Of a stretch of 10,471 nt of DNA, positions 1-6,577 are shown piece by piece. The stretch is taken from the NCBI GenBank assembly GCA_964456815.1, contig CAYWCO010000036.1, forward strand, positions 1 through 10,471, read 5' to 3'. Each line of letters starts with the position of its first letter. The first letter of the stretch is position 1. Below the pieces are notes generated by a model. The model ran no database searches. It was not told where the DNA came from and was given only the letters and a program-made list of their open reading frames with translations. The DNA is from CAVTZP01 sp964456815 (GTDB taxonomy: Bacteria > Chloroflexota > Dehalococcoidia > Dehalococcoidales > BS750m-G39). The position numbers and the translations under genes were made by a program.

Positions 1-77
1 GGAGGTGTATAGCCCCCAAAAGCAAGAAAGGGAGATAGGTTACTAAATAACCACTATTCTCTCTTGATTGACAGCCT

Positions 78-114
78 TTGACAAGCAAAGCATACTATCA
101 TACTATGATATAAT
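78..114 (+). promoter_or_regulatory. Promoter of the mannosylglycerate gene
   Basis: A perfect extended -10 element lies at 106-114 (TG, one base, then TATAAT). A consensus-like -35 TTGACA at 78-83 is 25 nt upstream of that hexamer, which is too far, but it is exactly 17 nt from a second possible -10, TACTAT at 101-106. Another TTGACA occurs at 68-73. Transcription would start near 113-121, giving a short leader before the ATG at 138. An 8-bp tandem repeat, CATACTAT, occupies 91-106 and overlaps the alternative -10. The elements are visible directly; which one is used is inference. Confidence 0.6.
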
Positions 115-137
115 ATTATGAGCCTTGGGGGTAAGAA

Positions 138-2204
138 ATGCGCATAGAAAGTATAGGGCTTGCTGAACATCTGGGCTCGGTAAAGATTCACGGTGTGCGT
201 AGAGTCCTGGAGTTAGACTCGGGGGCGAGGCCCCTTCAAGATGAAATCCCGGAAGTCCAGAAAATCGAGAAGGAGGCTCTTGAAGATATTGAGCGGGGAA
301 TGGCTATCATTCTCCCTATCAAAGACGAAGACCTAAAGGTCTTTGAGGGTGTGCTCAGCGGTGTACCTCACGATTGCTTGATGATAGTAGTCTCTAATAG
401 CAAGAGGGGGGAGGTAGACACCTTCGTCAGTGAGCAGGATATCCTGGCTCGCTTTTGCCATGCCACCAAGCGCCAGGCTTTGATTGTCCATCAAAAAGAC
501 CCCGTCCTGGCTGAAGCTCTGAAAAAAGCCGATTATGCTGAGCTTCTGGATGAGGAGGGGTTGGTGAGGAACGGCAAGAGCGAGGGGATGATGATAGGGA
601 TTTTACTGTCTATGCTGCATGACAAGGACTACGTGGGGTTTATTGATACCGATAATTACATACCGGGCGCCGTCTTGGAGTATGTGCAGCACTATGCTAT
701 CAGCTTTAGTCTGGCCAAGTCCCCTTATGTTATGGCCAGGATTTTGTGGCGTTATAAGCCCAAGATGGCAGGGGAGTTATTTTTTAAAAAGTGGGGAAGG
801 GTCTCAGAGATAAGCAATAAATACGTAAATCACCTACTTTCCACAAAGAAAAGGTTTGAGACCGAGATTATAAAGACAGCAAACGCCGGAGAACATGCGA
901 TGAGCATAAAGCTGGCAAAGATGCTGACCTATGGCTCCGGCTACGCTGTTGAGGTGCAGGAGCTGATGTCCATCTTTGAGCAGTTTGGAGGGCTGCTGCC
1001 TATAACCGATAAGACAGCGACAGAAAAGGGGGTAGAGATAATTCAAACCGAGACCATAAACCCCCACCTTCATGAGGAAAGGGGTGGGGAGCATCTGGTG
1101 CAGGATATGTTATTGCCCAGCCTTTCCGTCATCTACCACAGCCCTCTCTGCGAGTTATCCACCAAGCACATGATTTTTAACCAGTTGCTGGAGCAGAAGT
1201 GTTTGAAGTCAACAACGGATGAGGTTCCCCGCATGCGGCTTATCCCCCCGCCCCAAAAAGCAGATATGGGTAAATTTGCCCAGGCAATTGAGGCACAACT
1301 TCCTGAATATTCAGTGCCCAAGGGGCGAATGTTACGTGAGAGATTTATCAATGCCGAATTTGGCCGGGCAACGGATAAAGCCAAAAAGGTAGTATTTACC
1401 GATTTAGACGGGAGTCTGCTCCATCCTGTCACTTACTCCTACACCCAGGCACTGGATGCCTTAAGACTGCTACAGGAAAAAGAGATACCGCTCATTTTCT
1501 GCTCGGCCAAGACAAGGGCTGAGCAGGAGGTTTATAGAAAGGAACTGGGCGTAAAGGACCCATTTATCGTTGAGAATGGGGGTGCTATCTTTATTCCCAA
1601 GGATTACTTCCGTCTCCAGTTTACCTATGATAAAGCAACTAAGGATTATCTTGTGATTGAGCTGGGCATCCTCTATCAGGAAGTGAGGCGAAAACTAAAG
1701 AAGGCTGTTGAAGGGGAGACTGCCTGTAGCGTTAAAGGTTTTGAAGATATGAGTGTGGAAGAGGTGGCTCGTGAAACCAGTTTAAGTTTAACCCGTGCCG
1801 AGCTTGCCAAGCAAAGAGAGTACAGCGAGACAGTCAAGATTGAGGGTAATAAAAAAGATGTAGCCCGCGTAGTAAAGAAGATTGAGCAAGCGGGGCTTAA
1901 CTGTCCCTTTGGTGGGAGATTTTACGGGGTGACGGCAGGGAGTGATAAGGGTAAAGCAGTCAAAATCCTGACCGAGCTTTTCAAGCTGAATTTTGGCAAG
2001 ATAACGACCGTAGGTATTGGAGATAATGATAGCGATTTGCCGATGCTAGCCATAGTGGACCTGCCAACGTTGGTGCAGGTGCAGGGCAATCGGTGGCGAA
2101 AGCTGAAGCTGAAGCATCTCCATAGGGTTAAAGGGGTGGGGCCGGAAGGGTGGAGCATAGCGATAAGAGAATTGGTCAACGACGAAGCGAAGCTTAAGCG
2201 ATAG
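138..2204 (+). CDS. mgsD: Bifunctional mannosyl-3-phosphoglycerate synthase/phosphatase (mannosylglycerate synthesis)
   Basis: This cytoplasmic enzyme is expected to make the compatible solute mannosylglycerate in two steps: GDP-mannose plus 3-phosphoglycerate gives mannosyl-3-phosphoglycerate, which is then dephosphorylated. The N-terminal half (about residues 1-395) is a GT55-type synthase; D170-T-D172-N is the likely nucleotide-sugar/metal motif, and H310, H312 and H319 lie in a conserved-looking stretch. The C-terminal part (about 415-688) is a HAD-family phosphatase: D422-L-D424 with the nucleophile in motif I, K604 as the motif III lysine, and the GDNDSD motif at 628-633. Most organisms encode the two enzymes separately; the single-chain form is known from Dehalococcoides, and 688 residues suits an intact fusion. 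The ATG at 138 follows a GGGGGT ribosome-binding site at 127-132 and a strong promoter. It stands alone on its strand, converging on the MFS gene. Both active sites look intact. Confidence 0.93.
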   Translation: MRIESIGLAEHLGSVKIHGVRRVLELDSGARPLQDEIPEVQKIEKEALEDIERGMAIILPIKDEDLKVFEGVLSGVPHDCLMIVVSNSKRGEVDTFVSEQDILARFCHATKRQALIVHQKDPVLAEALKKADYAELLDEEGLVRNGKSEGMMIGILLSMLHDKDYVGFIDTDNYIPGAVLEYVQHYAISFSLAKSPYVMARILWRYKPKMAGELFFKKWGRVSEISNKYVNHLLSTKKRFETEIIKTANAGEHAMSIKLAKMLTYGSGYAVEVQELMSIFEQFGGLLPITDKTATEKGVEIIQTETINPHLHEERGGEHLVQDMLLPSLSVIYHSPLCELSTKHMIFNQLLEQKCLKSTTDEVPRMRLIPPPQKADMGKFAQAIEAQLPEYSVPKGRMLRERFINAEFGRATDKAKKVVFTDLDGSLLHPVTYSYTQALDALRLLQEKEIPLIFCSAKTRAEQEVYRKELGVKDPFIVENGGAIFIPKDYFRLQFTYDKATKDYLVIELGILYQEVRRKLKKAVEGETACSVKGFEDMSVEEVARETSLSLTRAELAKQREYSETVKIEGNKKDVARVVKKIEQAGLNCPFGGRFYGVTAGSDKGKAVKILTELFKLNFGKITTVGIGDNDSDLPMLAIVDLPTLVQVQGNRWRKLKLKHLHRVKGVGPEGWSIAIRELVNDEAKLKR

Positions 2205-2228
2205 GGTTTTTATTACTTCAAACTTATT

Positions 2229-2293
2229 AGGTACTCTTTTAGCCAGCTTAAAGCCGCGTCGGCGGCGCTTTGCTTATTCTGCTCCCGTTCTCC
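2229..2293. repeat. Direct repeat, copy 1 (flanks the MFS gene)
   Basis: A 65-bp direct repeat of 3653-3717, with differences at 2258, 2283 and 2288. Both copies are in the same orientation, 1424 bp apart, and bracket the MFS gene. The repeat contains a short dyad, GCCGC/GCGGC, at 2253-2266. Confidence 0.9.
2253..2266. terminator. Possible hairpin between convergent genes
   Basis: GCCGC (2253-2257), loop GTCG, GCGGC (2262-2266) forms a strong 5-bp GC stem; short A and T runs on either side could extend it imperfectly. It lies between the ends of the converging mannosylglycerate and MFS genes. There is no long T-run, and the same dyad is also coding sequence inside the intact amidase gene (around 3677-3690), so terminator function is only a suggestion. 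Confidence 0.25.
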
Positions 2294-2330
2294 TGGGCTA
2301 GTTGGTGTGAGTCAGTAAGCTGAGCAAAAG

Positions 2331-3605
2331 CTATGCAACTAGGGCTTTCTCCTTGGGACGTTTCAGCAGCAGGCTGAGCAGAAATGCCATTGCGGTAGCT
2401 GCGGCTGCAGACAAGAAGGCGGCATAGTAGCTCCCAGTGACATCAAAGATATACCCCGCCAGAAGTGGCCCAATAGCCATTCCACCGGTATAGGAAAGCT
2501 GAAGGGTTCCCAGGATAGAACCTATTGACTTGGTTCCAAAGACACTGGTTCCTATTGCCAGCACAATGGGACTTATGCCCCCATAAGCTAACCCGTAGAC
2601 GGCGGCAGTAATGTAGAAAACATGCAAATCACTGGCTCCAGCCAGGAAAAAGAGTACGGGCGCTTGTATAGCTAAACAGAGGCTAAGGACTATTTTATTG
2701 CCGATTCTACTGGCTAGACCGCCTAGCATTAATCTACCCAGTATAGCAGTGATGCCACTCAGGGTAAGGATAATAGCTGCTGCCTCAGGGGTTATGTCTG
2801 CGTCAATAGCGGCCGCCACAACATGGACTACCATCATCTGGAAGCACATAGCGGCTACTATTTGGATTAGGAAGAGAATCCAGAAGACTCTGGTGCGCAG
2901 TGACTCTGAGAGCGTATAAGAATCAGTGGCTGGCGTATTGGTGGCTTGGTTAATATCCCCCCCACTAGGAGGTGGATTTACGGCGTTTTGGGGTGGGTTT
3001 TTTATGAAGCTCCAGCCTAGTATTCCCAGCCCCCACGCCGCTATCCCCAGAATAATGAAACATGTCTGCCAGCTATGTTGCAAAATAATGTAGGTGGCTA
3101 CCGGTGGTATTATTATCTGGGCTACGCCGAAGCCACTCAGTACAATACCGTTTGCCAGAGCAGCCCTGCCACCGAACCACCTGCTAACTGTAGCCATTAG
3201 TGGGGTAAGGATGAAACCCCCACCTATGCCGAACAGGATGCCTATAAAGAGATACAGTTGCCACAGGTGGGAGATGTGAGATGATAACAGGTAGCCTAAG
3301 CCGGTGAGGAGGACGCCGATAATTATCAATTTTCTAGGTCCGTACCTGTCGCTCAGGCGACCGGTGAAAGGTCCTATAACTCCAGTCAGTATGCTCATAG
3401 TGGAGACACTGCCAGAGATAGCCGCTCTTGACCAACCAAATTGACTAATTAGAGGTTTGAGGAAAACACCGGCGGCATAGTGAAAATTATTAGTAGCCAT
3501 GACAATAGCGCTGCCAACTAAGGCTACTACCCATCCGTAGGATAGCTCCCCCCCTGCCTTACCGGCTGGTGGCTCGCTCTCAGCTTCGTTACTTTTCTGC
3601 GGCAT
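2331..3605 (-). CDS. MFS transporter, oxalate/formate- or monocarboxylate-carrier-like
   Basis: An integral inner-membrane carrier of 424 residues, the usual length for a 12-helix major facilitator. A hydrophilic N-terminus (1-22) is followed by six helices. The signature motif A, GRLSDRYGPRK, is at 82-92 between helices 2 and 3, and a weaker repeat of it (GGLASRIGNK) at 295-304 marks the second half. A hydrophilic central loop, rich in Pro and Asn, spans about 202-236. The opening YGW and the FGWSR segment at 56-60 resemble the oxalate/formate antiporter and monocarboxylate transporter branches, so an organic anion is the likely but unproven substrate. A GGAG site at 3613-3616 lies 7 nt before the ATG. 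It begins 25 nt after the amidase gene and is probably the last gene of that unit. It is bracketed by direct repeats of the amidase gene's 3' end, suggesting late arrival at this site. Confidence 0.88.
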   Translation of the reverse strand: MPQKSNEAESEPPAGKAGGELSYGWVVALVGSAIVMATNNFHYAAGVFLKPLISQFGWSRAAISGSVSTMSILTGVIGPFTGRLSDRYGPRKLIIIGVLLTGLGYLLSSHISHLWQLYLFIGILFGIGGGFILTPLMATVSRWFGGRAALANGIVLSGFGVAQIIIPPVATYIILQHSWQTCFIILGIAAWGLGILGWSFIKNPPQNAVNPPPSGGDINQATNTPATDSYTLSESLRTRVFWILFLIQIVAAMCFQMMVVHVVAAAIDADITPEAAAIILTLSGITAILGRLMLGGLASRIGNKIVLSLCLAIQAPVLFFLAGASDLHVFYITAAVYGLAYGGISPIVLAIGTSVFGTKSIGSILGTLQLSYTGGMAIGPLLAGYIFDVTGSYYAAFLSAAAATAMAFLLSLLLKRPKEKALVA

Positions 3606-3630
3606 AGAAAGACTCCGTAGTTAAGAGGGG

Positions 3631-4125
3631 CTAGGTAGTATTTAAGCTCAAAAGGTACTCTTTTAGCCAGCTTAAAGCCGCATCGGCGGCGCTTTGCTTA
3701 TTCTGCCCCCGGTCTCCCTGGAAGTTGTGCTTCCGGCTGTAGGTTCTTTCTCCGTGTGATAGCCCGATAAAAAACAGCCCCACCGCTTTCCCCGGGGCAG
3801 CCCCGCCGGGTCCGGCAATGCCGGTATCAGCCAAGCATATATCGGTGGCTAATAGCTTTTTGCCGCCCCGCGCCATCTCCTCAGCTACCTCAGCGCTCAC
3901 GGCACCATATTGGTTTATGGTAGCCTCTTTTACCCCCACCACCTTAATCTTGACCTCATTGCTATAGGCGGTAATCGAGCCTTTATAGTAGTCCGAGCTG
4001 CCGGGGACGTTGGTTATGCGGTGGGAGACTAGCCCACCGCTGGCTGATTCAACTATCCCCAGGGTTAGCCCTTTCCGCCGAAGCAGAGCGCCGACCTCTT
4101 CCTCTGTATTCACCTCTAGGCTCAT
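3631..4125 (-). CDS. pncC: CinA C-terminal domain protein, PncC-type nicotinamide-nucleotide amidase
   Basis: A 164-residue stand-alone CinA C-terminal domain. Characterised members deamidate NMN to nicotinic acid mononucleotide plus ammonia, recycling NMN (for example from NAD-dependent DNA ligase) into NAD synthesis in the cytoplasm. Visible hallmarks are ESASGG at 26-31 (family form ESCTGG), PGSSDYYKGS at 41-50, AYSNEVK at 53-59 with conserved Y54, N56 and K59, YGAVS at 73-77, TGIAGPGG at 101-108, and GDR at 137-139. The N-terminal CinA domain is absent, as is normal for PncC. The ATG overlaps the stop of the upstream radical SAM gene by 4 nt (ATGA, 4122-4125), implying translational coupling. 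The C-T to A-S change in the first motif is unusual, but the serine after E26 is kept. A broken copy of its 3' end lies beyond the next gene. Confidence 0.9.
   Translation of the reverse strand: MSLEVNTEEEVGALLRRKGLTLGIVESASGGLVSHRITNVPGSSDYYKGSITAYSNEVKIKVVGVKEATINQYGAVSAEVAEEMARGGKKLLATDICLADTGIAGPGGAAPGKAVGLFFIGLSHGERTYSRKHNFQGDRGQNKQSAADAALSWLKEYLLSLNTT
3653..3717. repeat. Direct repeat, copy 2 (inside the amidase gene 3' end)
   Basis: The intact-gene copy of the repeat at 2229-2293, covering the codons for about residues 137-158 of the amidase. Homology fades right after it on the stop-codon side, where the two copies' final codons and trailing DNA differ. Confidence 0.9.
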
Positions 4126-5261
4126 ATAAACCTTTCCATCAGGGAGTATATTAGCTCTTCATCAACCTGCTTGCCGTTTTGGTTGAGTTTTTGTATTGCT
4201 CGCTCCACGCTGTCATGCTTGAGCGAATTATCCAGGTCGCCCAGCCCATCATATATGCCCAGCCTTCGTCCGAGCTTGAAATTTTGCTTCTCTTCCCTAG
4301 GTAGGGACTGGAATCTGGCTATGGTAGCCAGCATCTTCTCCTTGTCCTCGGGCAGCTTCCCTTCAAGCTCCTGGAGCAAATTTGTAATGTGGTCGCTGAT
4401 GAAGTTTGACTGGCAGTTGAGGTTTTCAATAAGCAGCCTCTCCTCTTCTATAACCTCCTCGTCTGTCTGCCGGATGAAGTTGCCGTTCTTGACCTCGTCA
4501 TATAAGGGCATGCCCGCCTTAACGGTCAGGGTTCTGACGCGGATAAAGTCCGAGTTTATCTGGTTTAATACCCTTGCCGTTTCGGTGGCATGCTCCCGCC
4601 ACATCCTCTTTCCCCCCAGCCCGAGGAGGACATATTCGCATAGCGAGATGCCCGATTTCACTATATTTTTGCCGCCTTTTATGTGTTCGGCGGCGGTAAC
4701 CCCCTTGTCCATATATTTAAGCAGGGGGTCGTAGCCCGATTCCAGCCCGATATGAAGTCGTGAGAGCCCGGCCTCGCGGAGCTGGACTAATTCCTCCAGC
4801 TTCTTTTTGGCGGCTGTCTTTGACCGAGCATAGCTGGTTACCCTGGTGATGCTGGGCAGGGTTTGCTTTAGAAATTTTATTACCTCAACCAGCTCAGGAG
4901 TCCTCATAATCAGGGTATTGGCATCCTGGAGGAAGGCGCCAGTGCCACCGTGATAAAGCCAGAAGGCGACATTAAAGAAGGCTTCGCTTGGCGGGTTATT
5001 GAGTATGGCTAAAGCCGCCACCTCCACCTTGTCCCCGTAGCCGGATTTCAAGGCAATCTCCTTTAGCCTGTCCTGTATTGCCTTGACGGCCAGTATATCC
5101 TGCTTTATATCCTCCACCGACCTCAGCTCAAATTTTTTCCCCTTATAAACATGGCAGAACTTGCACCGGTTCCAGGGGCAGTTCCTGGTTGTCCTGATGA
5201 GCAGGGAATAAGCCTCGCTTGGTGGTCTGATTGGTCCCAGTTCAAAGGAGTCCGTCGTCAT
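4122..5261 (-). CDS. Radical SAM protein of unassigned function with a CX4CX2C cluster motif
   Basis: A 379-residue radical SAM protein. The cysteines expected to bind the [4Fe-4S] cluster are C28, C33 and C36 in NCPWNRCKFC, spaced CX4CX2C instead of the usual CX3CX2C; translating the DNA by hand confirmed the spacing. Other radical SAM features are the HIGLESG strand at 170-176 (SAM ribose/backbone region in HemN- and Elp3-like folds), FLQDAN at 110-115, and a LGLGG strand at 213-217. The C-terminal third (about 285-379) is mostly helical and charged, with SDHITNLLQELEGKLPEDKE, which I associate with a recurrent uncharacterised family. No cobalamin-binding or SPASM cysteine-rich domain is visible. 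An AGAGG site overlaps the stop of the hydrolase gene, and the ATG lies 11 nt after it; the gene is coupled to the amidase. Substrate unknown. Confidence 0.85.
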   Translation of the reverse strand: MTTDSFELGPIRPPSEAYSLLIRTTRNCPWNRCKFCHVYKGKKFELRSVEDIKQDILAVKAIQDRLKEIALKSGYGDKVEVAALAILNNPPSEAFFNVAFWLYHGGTGAFLQDANTLIMRTPELVEVIKFLKQTLPSITRVTSYARSKTAAKKKLEELVQLREAGLSRLHIGLESGYDPLLKYMDKGVTAAEHIKGGKNIVKSGISLCEYVLLGLGGKRMWREHATETARVLNQINSDFIRVRTLTVKAGMPLYDEVKNGNFIRQTDEEVIEEERLLIENLNCQSNFISDHITNLLQELEGKLPEDKEKMLATIARFQSLPREEKQNFKLGRRLGIYDGLGDLDNSLKHDSVERAIQKLNQNGKQVDEELIYSLMERFI

Positions 5262-5272
5262 TTATTTTCCTC

Positions 5273-5935
5273 TTACAGGTAGCCGAGCACATATTGCTTG
5301 ATGAATTCAAAGTTGTGCTTTACCTTTTCCTTGCCGACTATGATGTCCATATGTCCGGGGAGGAGGTACTCTACTTCCAGCTGTGACAGCTTCTCTATAG
5401 ACTGCTTGAGTGCAGCGGCACTACCGCCGGGCAGGTCAACCCGCCCCGTATTCTGGTTGAAGATGACGTCTCCGCAAATCAAAATTTTCTCACTCCGGCA
5501 GTAAAAGCAGATGCTGTCAGGGGAATGCCCCGGGGAGGGGATGAGTTCAAATTCCATTTCTCCGGTGTTTAGCTTGTCGTTCTTAAATAACTCATCCGGG
5601 GTGAACTCTACGGTGGGGACACTGAAGAACTTTGACGTCTGGATAACAGTTGTCTCCCAGGAGTCCTTTTGCGTCGGGTGGATAAGTATCTTAGCTCCGG
5701 ATATTTTCTTGAACGCCTCATTTGCCCAGCAGTGGTCGCCGTGGAGGTGGGTATTGGCGATAATATCTATCTCCTTGGGGTCGATGCCGTCCTGCTGCAA
5801 ATCCTGGAATAATGCCGGCAGGAATTGGTTGAGACCGGGGTCGATGATGACGCCGGTCTTATCCTTAATCACATAGGTATTGCAGTCCATCATTCCCTTT
5901 TCCGGGTAAAAATATAGATTTTTTATCAGTCTCAT
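5273..5935 (-). CDS. Metallo-beta-lactamase-fold hydrolase (glyoxalase II-like)
   Basis: A 220-residue soluble protein with a full set of metal ligands: HLHGDH at 63-68 (H63, H65, D67, H68), H137 in PGHSPD, the bridging D156 in CGDVIF, and H195 in PGHMD. This is the pattern of glyoxalase II-type thioester hydrolases and related enzymes, in which two metal ions activate water. The length matches a single MBL domain without the extra C-terminal helical domain of classical GloB, so the substrate cannot be named. It is the first gene of the four-gene minus-strand unit. Its ATG (5933-5935) has an AAAGGA-type site about 8 nt upstream and lies just downstream of a TATAAT at 5956-5961. Nothing is missing. 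Confidence 0.9.
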   Translation of the reverse strand: MRLIKNLYFYPEKGMMDCNTYVIKDKTGVIIDPGLNQFLPALFQDLQQDGIDPKEIDIIANTHLHGDHCWANEAFKKISGAKILIHPTQKDSWETTVIQTSKFFSVPTVEFTPDELFKNDKLNTGEMEFELIPSPGHSPDSICFYCRSEKILICGDVIFNQNTGRVDLPGGSAAALKQSIEKLSQLEVEYLLPGHMDIIVGKEKVKHNFEFIKQYVLGYL

Positions 5936-5955
5936 GTTATTATTCCTTTTGTTAT

Positions 5956-5990
5956 ATTATATTGACTTGTGCTAGCCAGTTTTCCATTAT
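5956..5990. promoter_or_regulatory. Divergent promoter region
   Basis: This AT-rich 110-nt gap (5936-6045) separates divergent genes. On the minus strand, TATAAT at 5956-5961 suits the hydrolase unit, though its -35 is weak (TGGAAA at 5981-5986, 19 nt away). On the plus strand, TTGACT at 5962-5967 is 17 nt from CATTAT at 5985-5990, a moderate promoter for the small membrane protein. The two sets overlap, so the polymerases might compete. The hexamers are visible; their use is inferred. Confidence 0.4.
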
Positions 5991-6032
5991 ATAGTAATTG
6001 TGGGCTAAAATAAAATGAAATGACTATATAAA

Positions 6033-6038
6033 AGGAGG
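6033..6038 (+). promoter_or_regulatory. Ribosome-binding site fixing the GTG start
   Basis: A perfect AGGAGG lies 7 nt before the GTG at 6046. A TTG at 6040 is in frame but only 1 nt from the site, too close to be used, so the GTG is the start. Confidence 0.85.
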
Positions 6039-6045
6039 TTTGAGC

Positions 6046-6255
6046 GTGAAGGCATTAGCTGTGTTGTCTGGTGTTATTGCTTTCCTTTGCCTGGTGATGG
6101 GCGTTATCACTTTGTTTGGGGTACTTCCCGAGGAAATGATTGAGGCGCTTCCTGAGGCGTTTGACTGGACAGCCTGGTTCTGGCTGTCCGCCCTTCTATT
6201 TTTAGCCAGTATTGCCTGTAGCGCCGGTGGCCGTGGCGGCGGCGGCGAGTATTAG
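6046..6255 (+). CDS. Small two-helix membrane protein, function unknown
   Basis: A 69-residue protein that I cannot assign to a family. It has two predicted membrane helices, about residues 4-26 and 43-60, joined by an acidic loop with the near-repeat LPEEMIEALPEAFDW (27-41). It ends in a flexible glycine-rich tail (GGRGGGGEY), with a single arginine near the end. The excellent ribosome-binding site, sensible promoter and membrane-protein composition argue that it is a real gene. It precedes the DUF167 gene by 40 nt on the same strand and is probably co-transcribed. No signal peptide cleavage site, lipobox or catalytic motif is visible. Confidence 0.75.
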   Translation: MKALAVLSGVIAFLCLVMGVITLFGVLPEEMIEALPEAFDWTAWFWLSALLFLASIACSAGGRGGGGEY

Positions 6256-6295
6256 TAGTCAGCATGCTGGCTGGGTTGATTAAGTAGGCGTCATC

Positions 6296-6577
6296 GTGCC
6301 TATTTCCGGAAGAGAGACAAGGATTTTATTGCGCGTTCACCCCAATGCCCCCCGAAACGAGGTGGTAGGCTTTAGTGATGGGGTATTGAGGGTGAGGGTG
6401 GCGGCACCACCGGTTAAGGGTAGAGCCAATAAAGAGCTGATAGCCTTTCTCAGTAAGATATTGGGTGTGAGCAAAGGCGCCTTGACCATTATACAAGGTC
6501 GCACTTCTAGGAATAAGGTTATAGCTATTGACGGTCTGAGCCAGGAAGAAATTATGAAACGGCTTCTGCCCGGCTAA
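6296..6577 (+). CDS. DUF167/YggU (UPF0235) family protein
   Basis: A 93-residue cytoplasmic protein of the DUF167 family, whose biochemical role is not established. The family pattern is clear: RVHPNAPRNEVVG (13-25), the strand LRVRVAAPPVKGRANKEL (31-48) with its conserved APPVKG-AN core, then LGVSKGALTIIQGRTSRNK (56-74) with the G-x-x-S-R-x-K signature. The length is typical. It starts with GTG at 6296 without a good ribosome-binding site, so translation may depend on the upstream small gene. In many bacteria this family neighbours YggT membrane proteins; the 69-residue gene here does not obviously match YggT. Its TAA overlaps the stop of the converging DUF4349 gene. Confidence 0.88.
   Translation: MPISGRETRILLRVHPNAPRNEVVGFSDGVLRVRVAAPPVKGRANKELIAFLSKILGVSKGALTIIQGRTSRNKVIAIDGLSQEEIMKRLLPG

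Larger units (their letters stand above)
2213..2293 (-). pseudogene. Remnant of the 3' end of a CinA C-terminal (pncC) gene
   Basis: Read on the minus strand, this stretch encodes about 26 residues ending in a TAA stop at 2213-2215. They match residues 137-162 of the intact amidase gene at 3631-4125: both contain QNKQSAADAALSWLKEYL. The DNA at 2229-2293 matches 3653-3717 at 62 of 65 positions by my count. The last five codons differ more, although three of these changes are synonymous or conservative. Nothing of the first 136 residues remains; the sequence past 2296 is unrelated and runs into the MFS gene end. It cannot be a working gene. It may persist only as a transcription-ending hairpin between the two converging genes (inference). 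Confidence 0.85.

Noticed and set aside
1..137. Riboswitch or small RNA upstream of mgsD
   Set aside because: Only a short GGTTA/TAACC inverted repeat (38-52) lies here, upstream of the promoter, and the leader is too short for a riboswitch.
2229..3717. Insertion sequence or transposon around the MFS gene
   Set aside because: The flanking repeats are direct and derive from a gene end; there are no terminal inverted repeats, transposase or integrase, so it is not called a mobile element.
4171..4734. 187-residue open frame on the + strand
   Set aside because: It lies wholly antisense to the radical SAM gene, is rich in serine and phenylalanine as expected from reverse-strand reading, and has no recognisable domain.
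6040..6042. TTG as start of the small membrane protein
   Set aside because: It is only 1 nt from the AGGAGG site; the GTG at 6046 has correct spacing.
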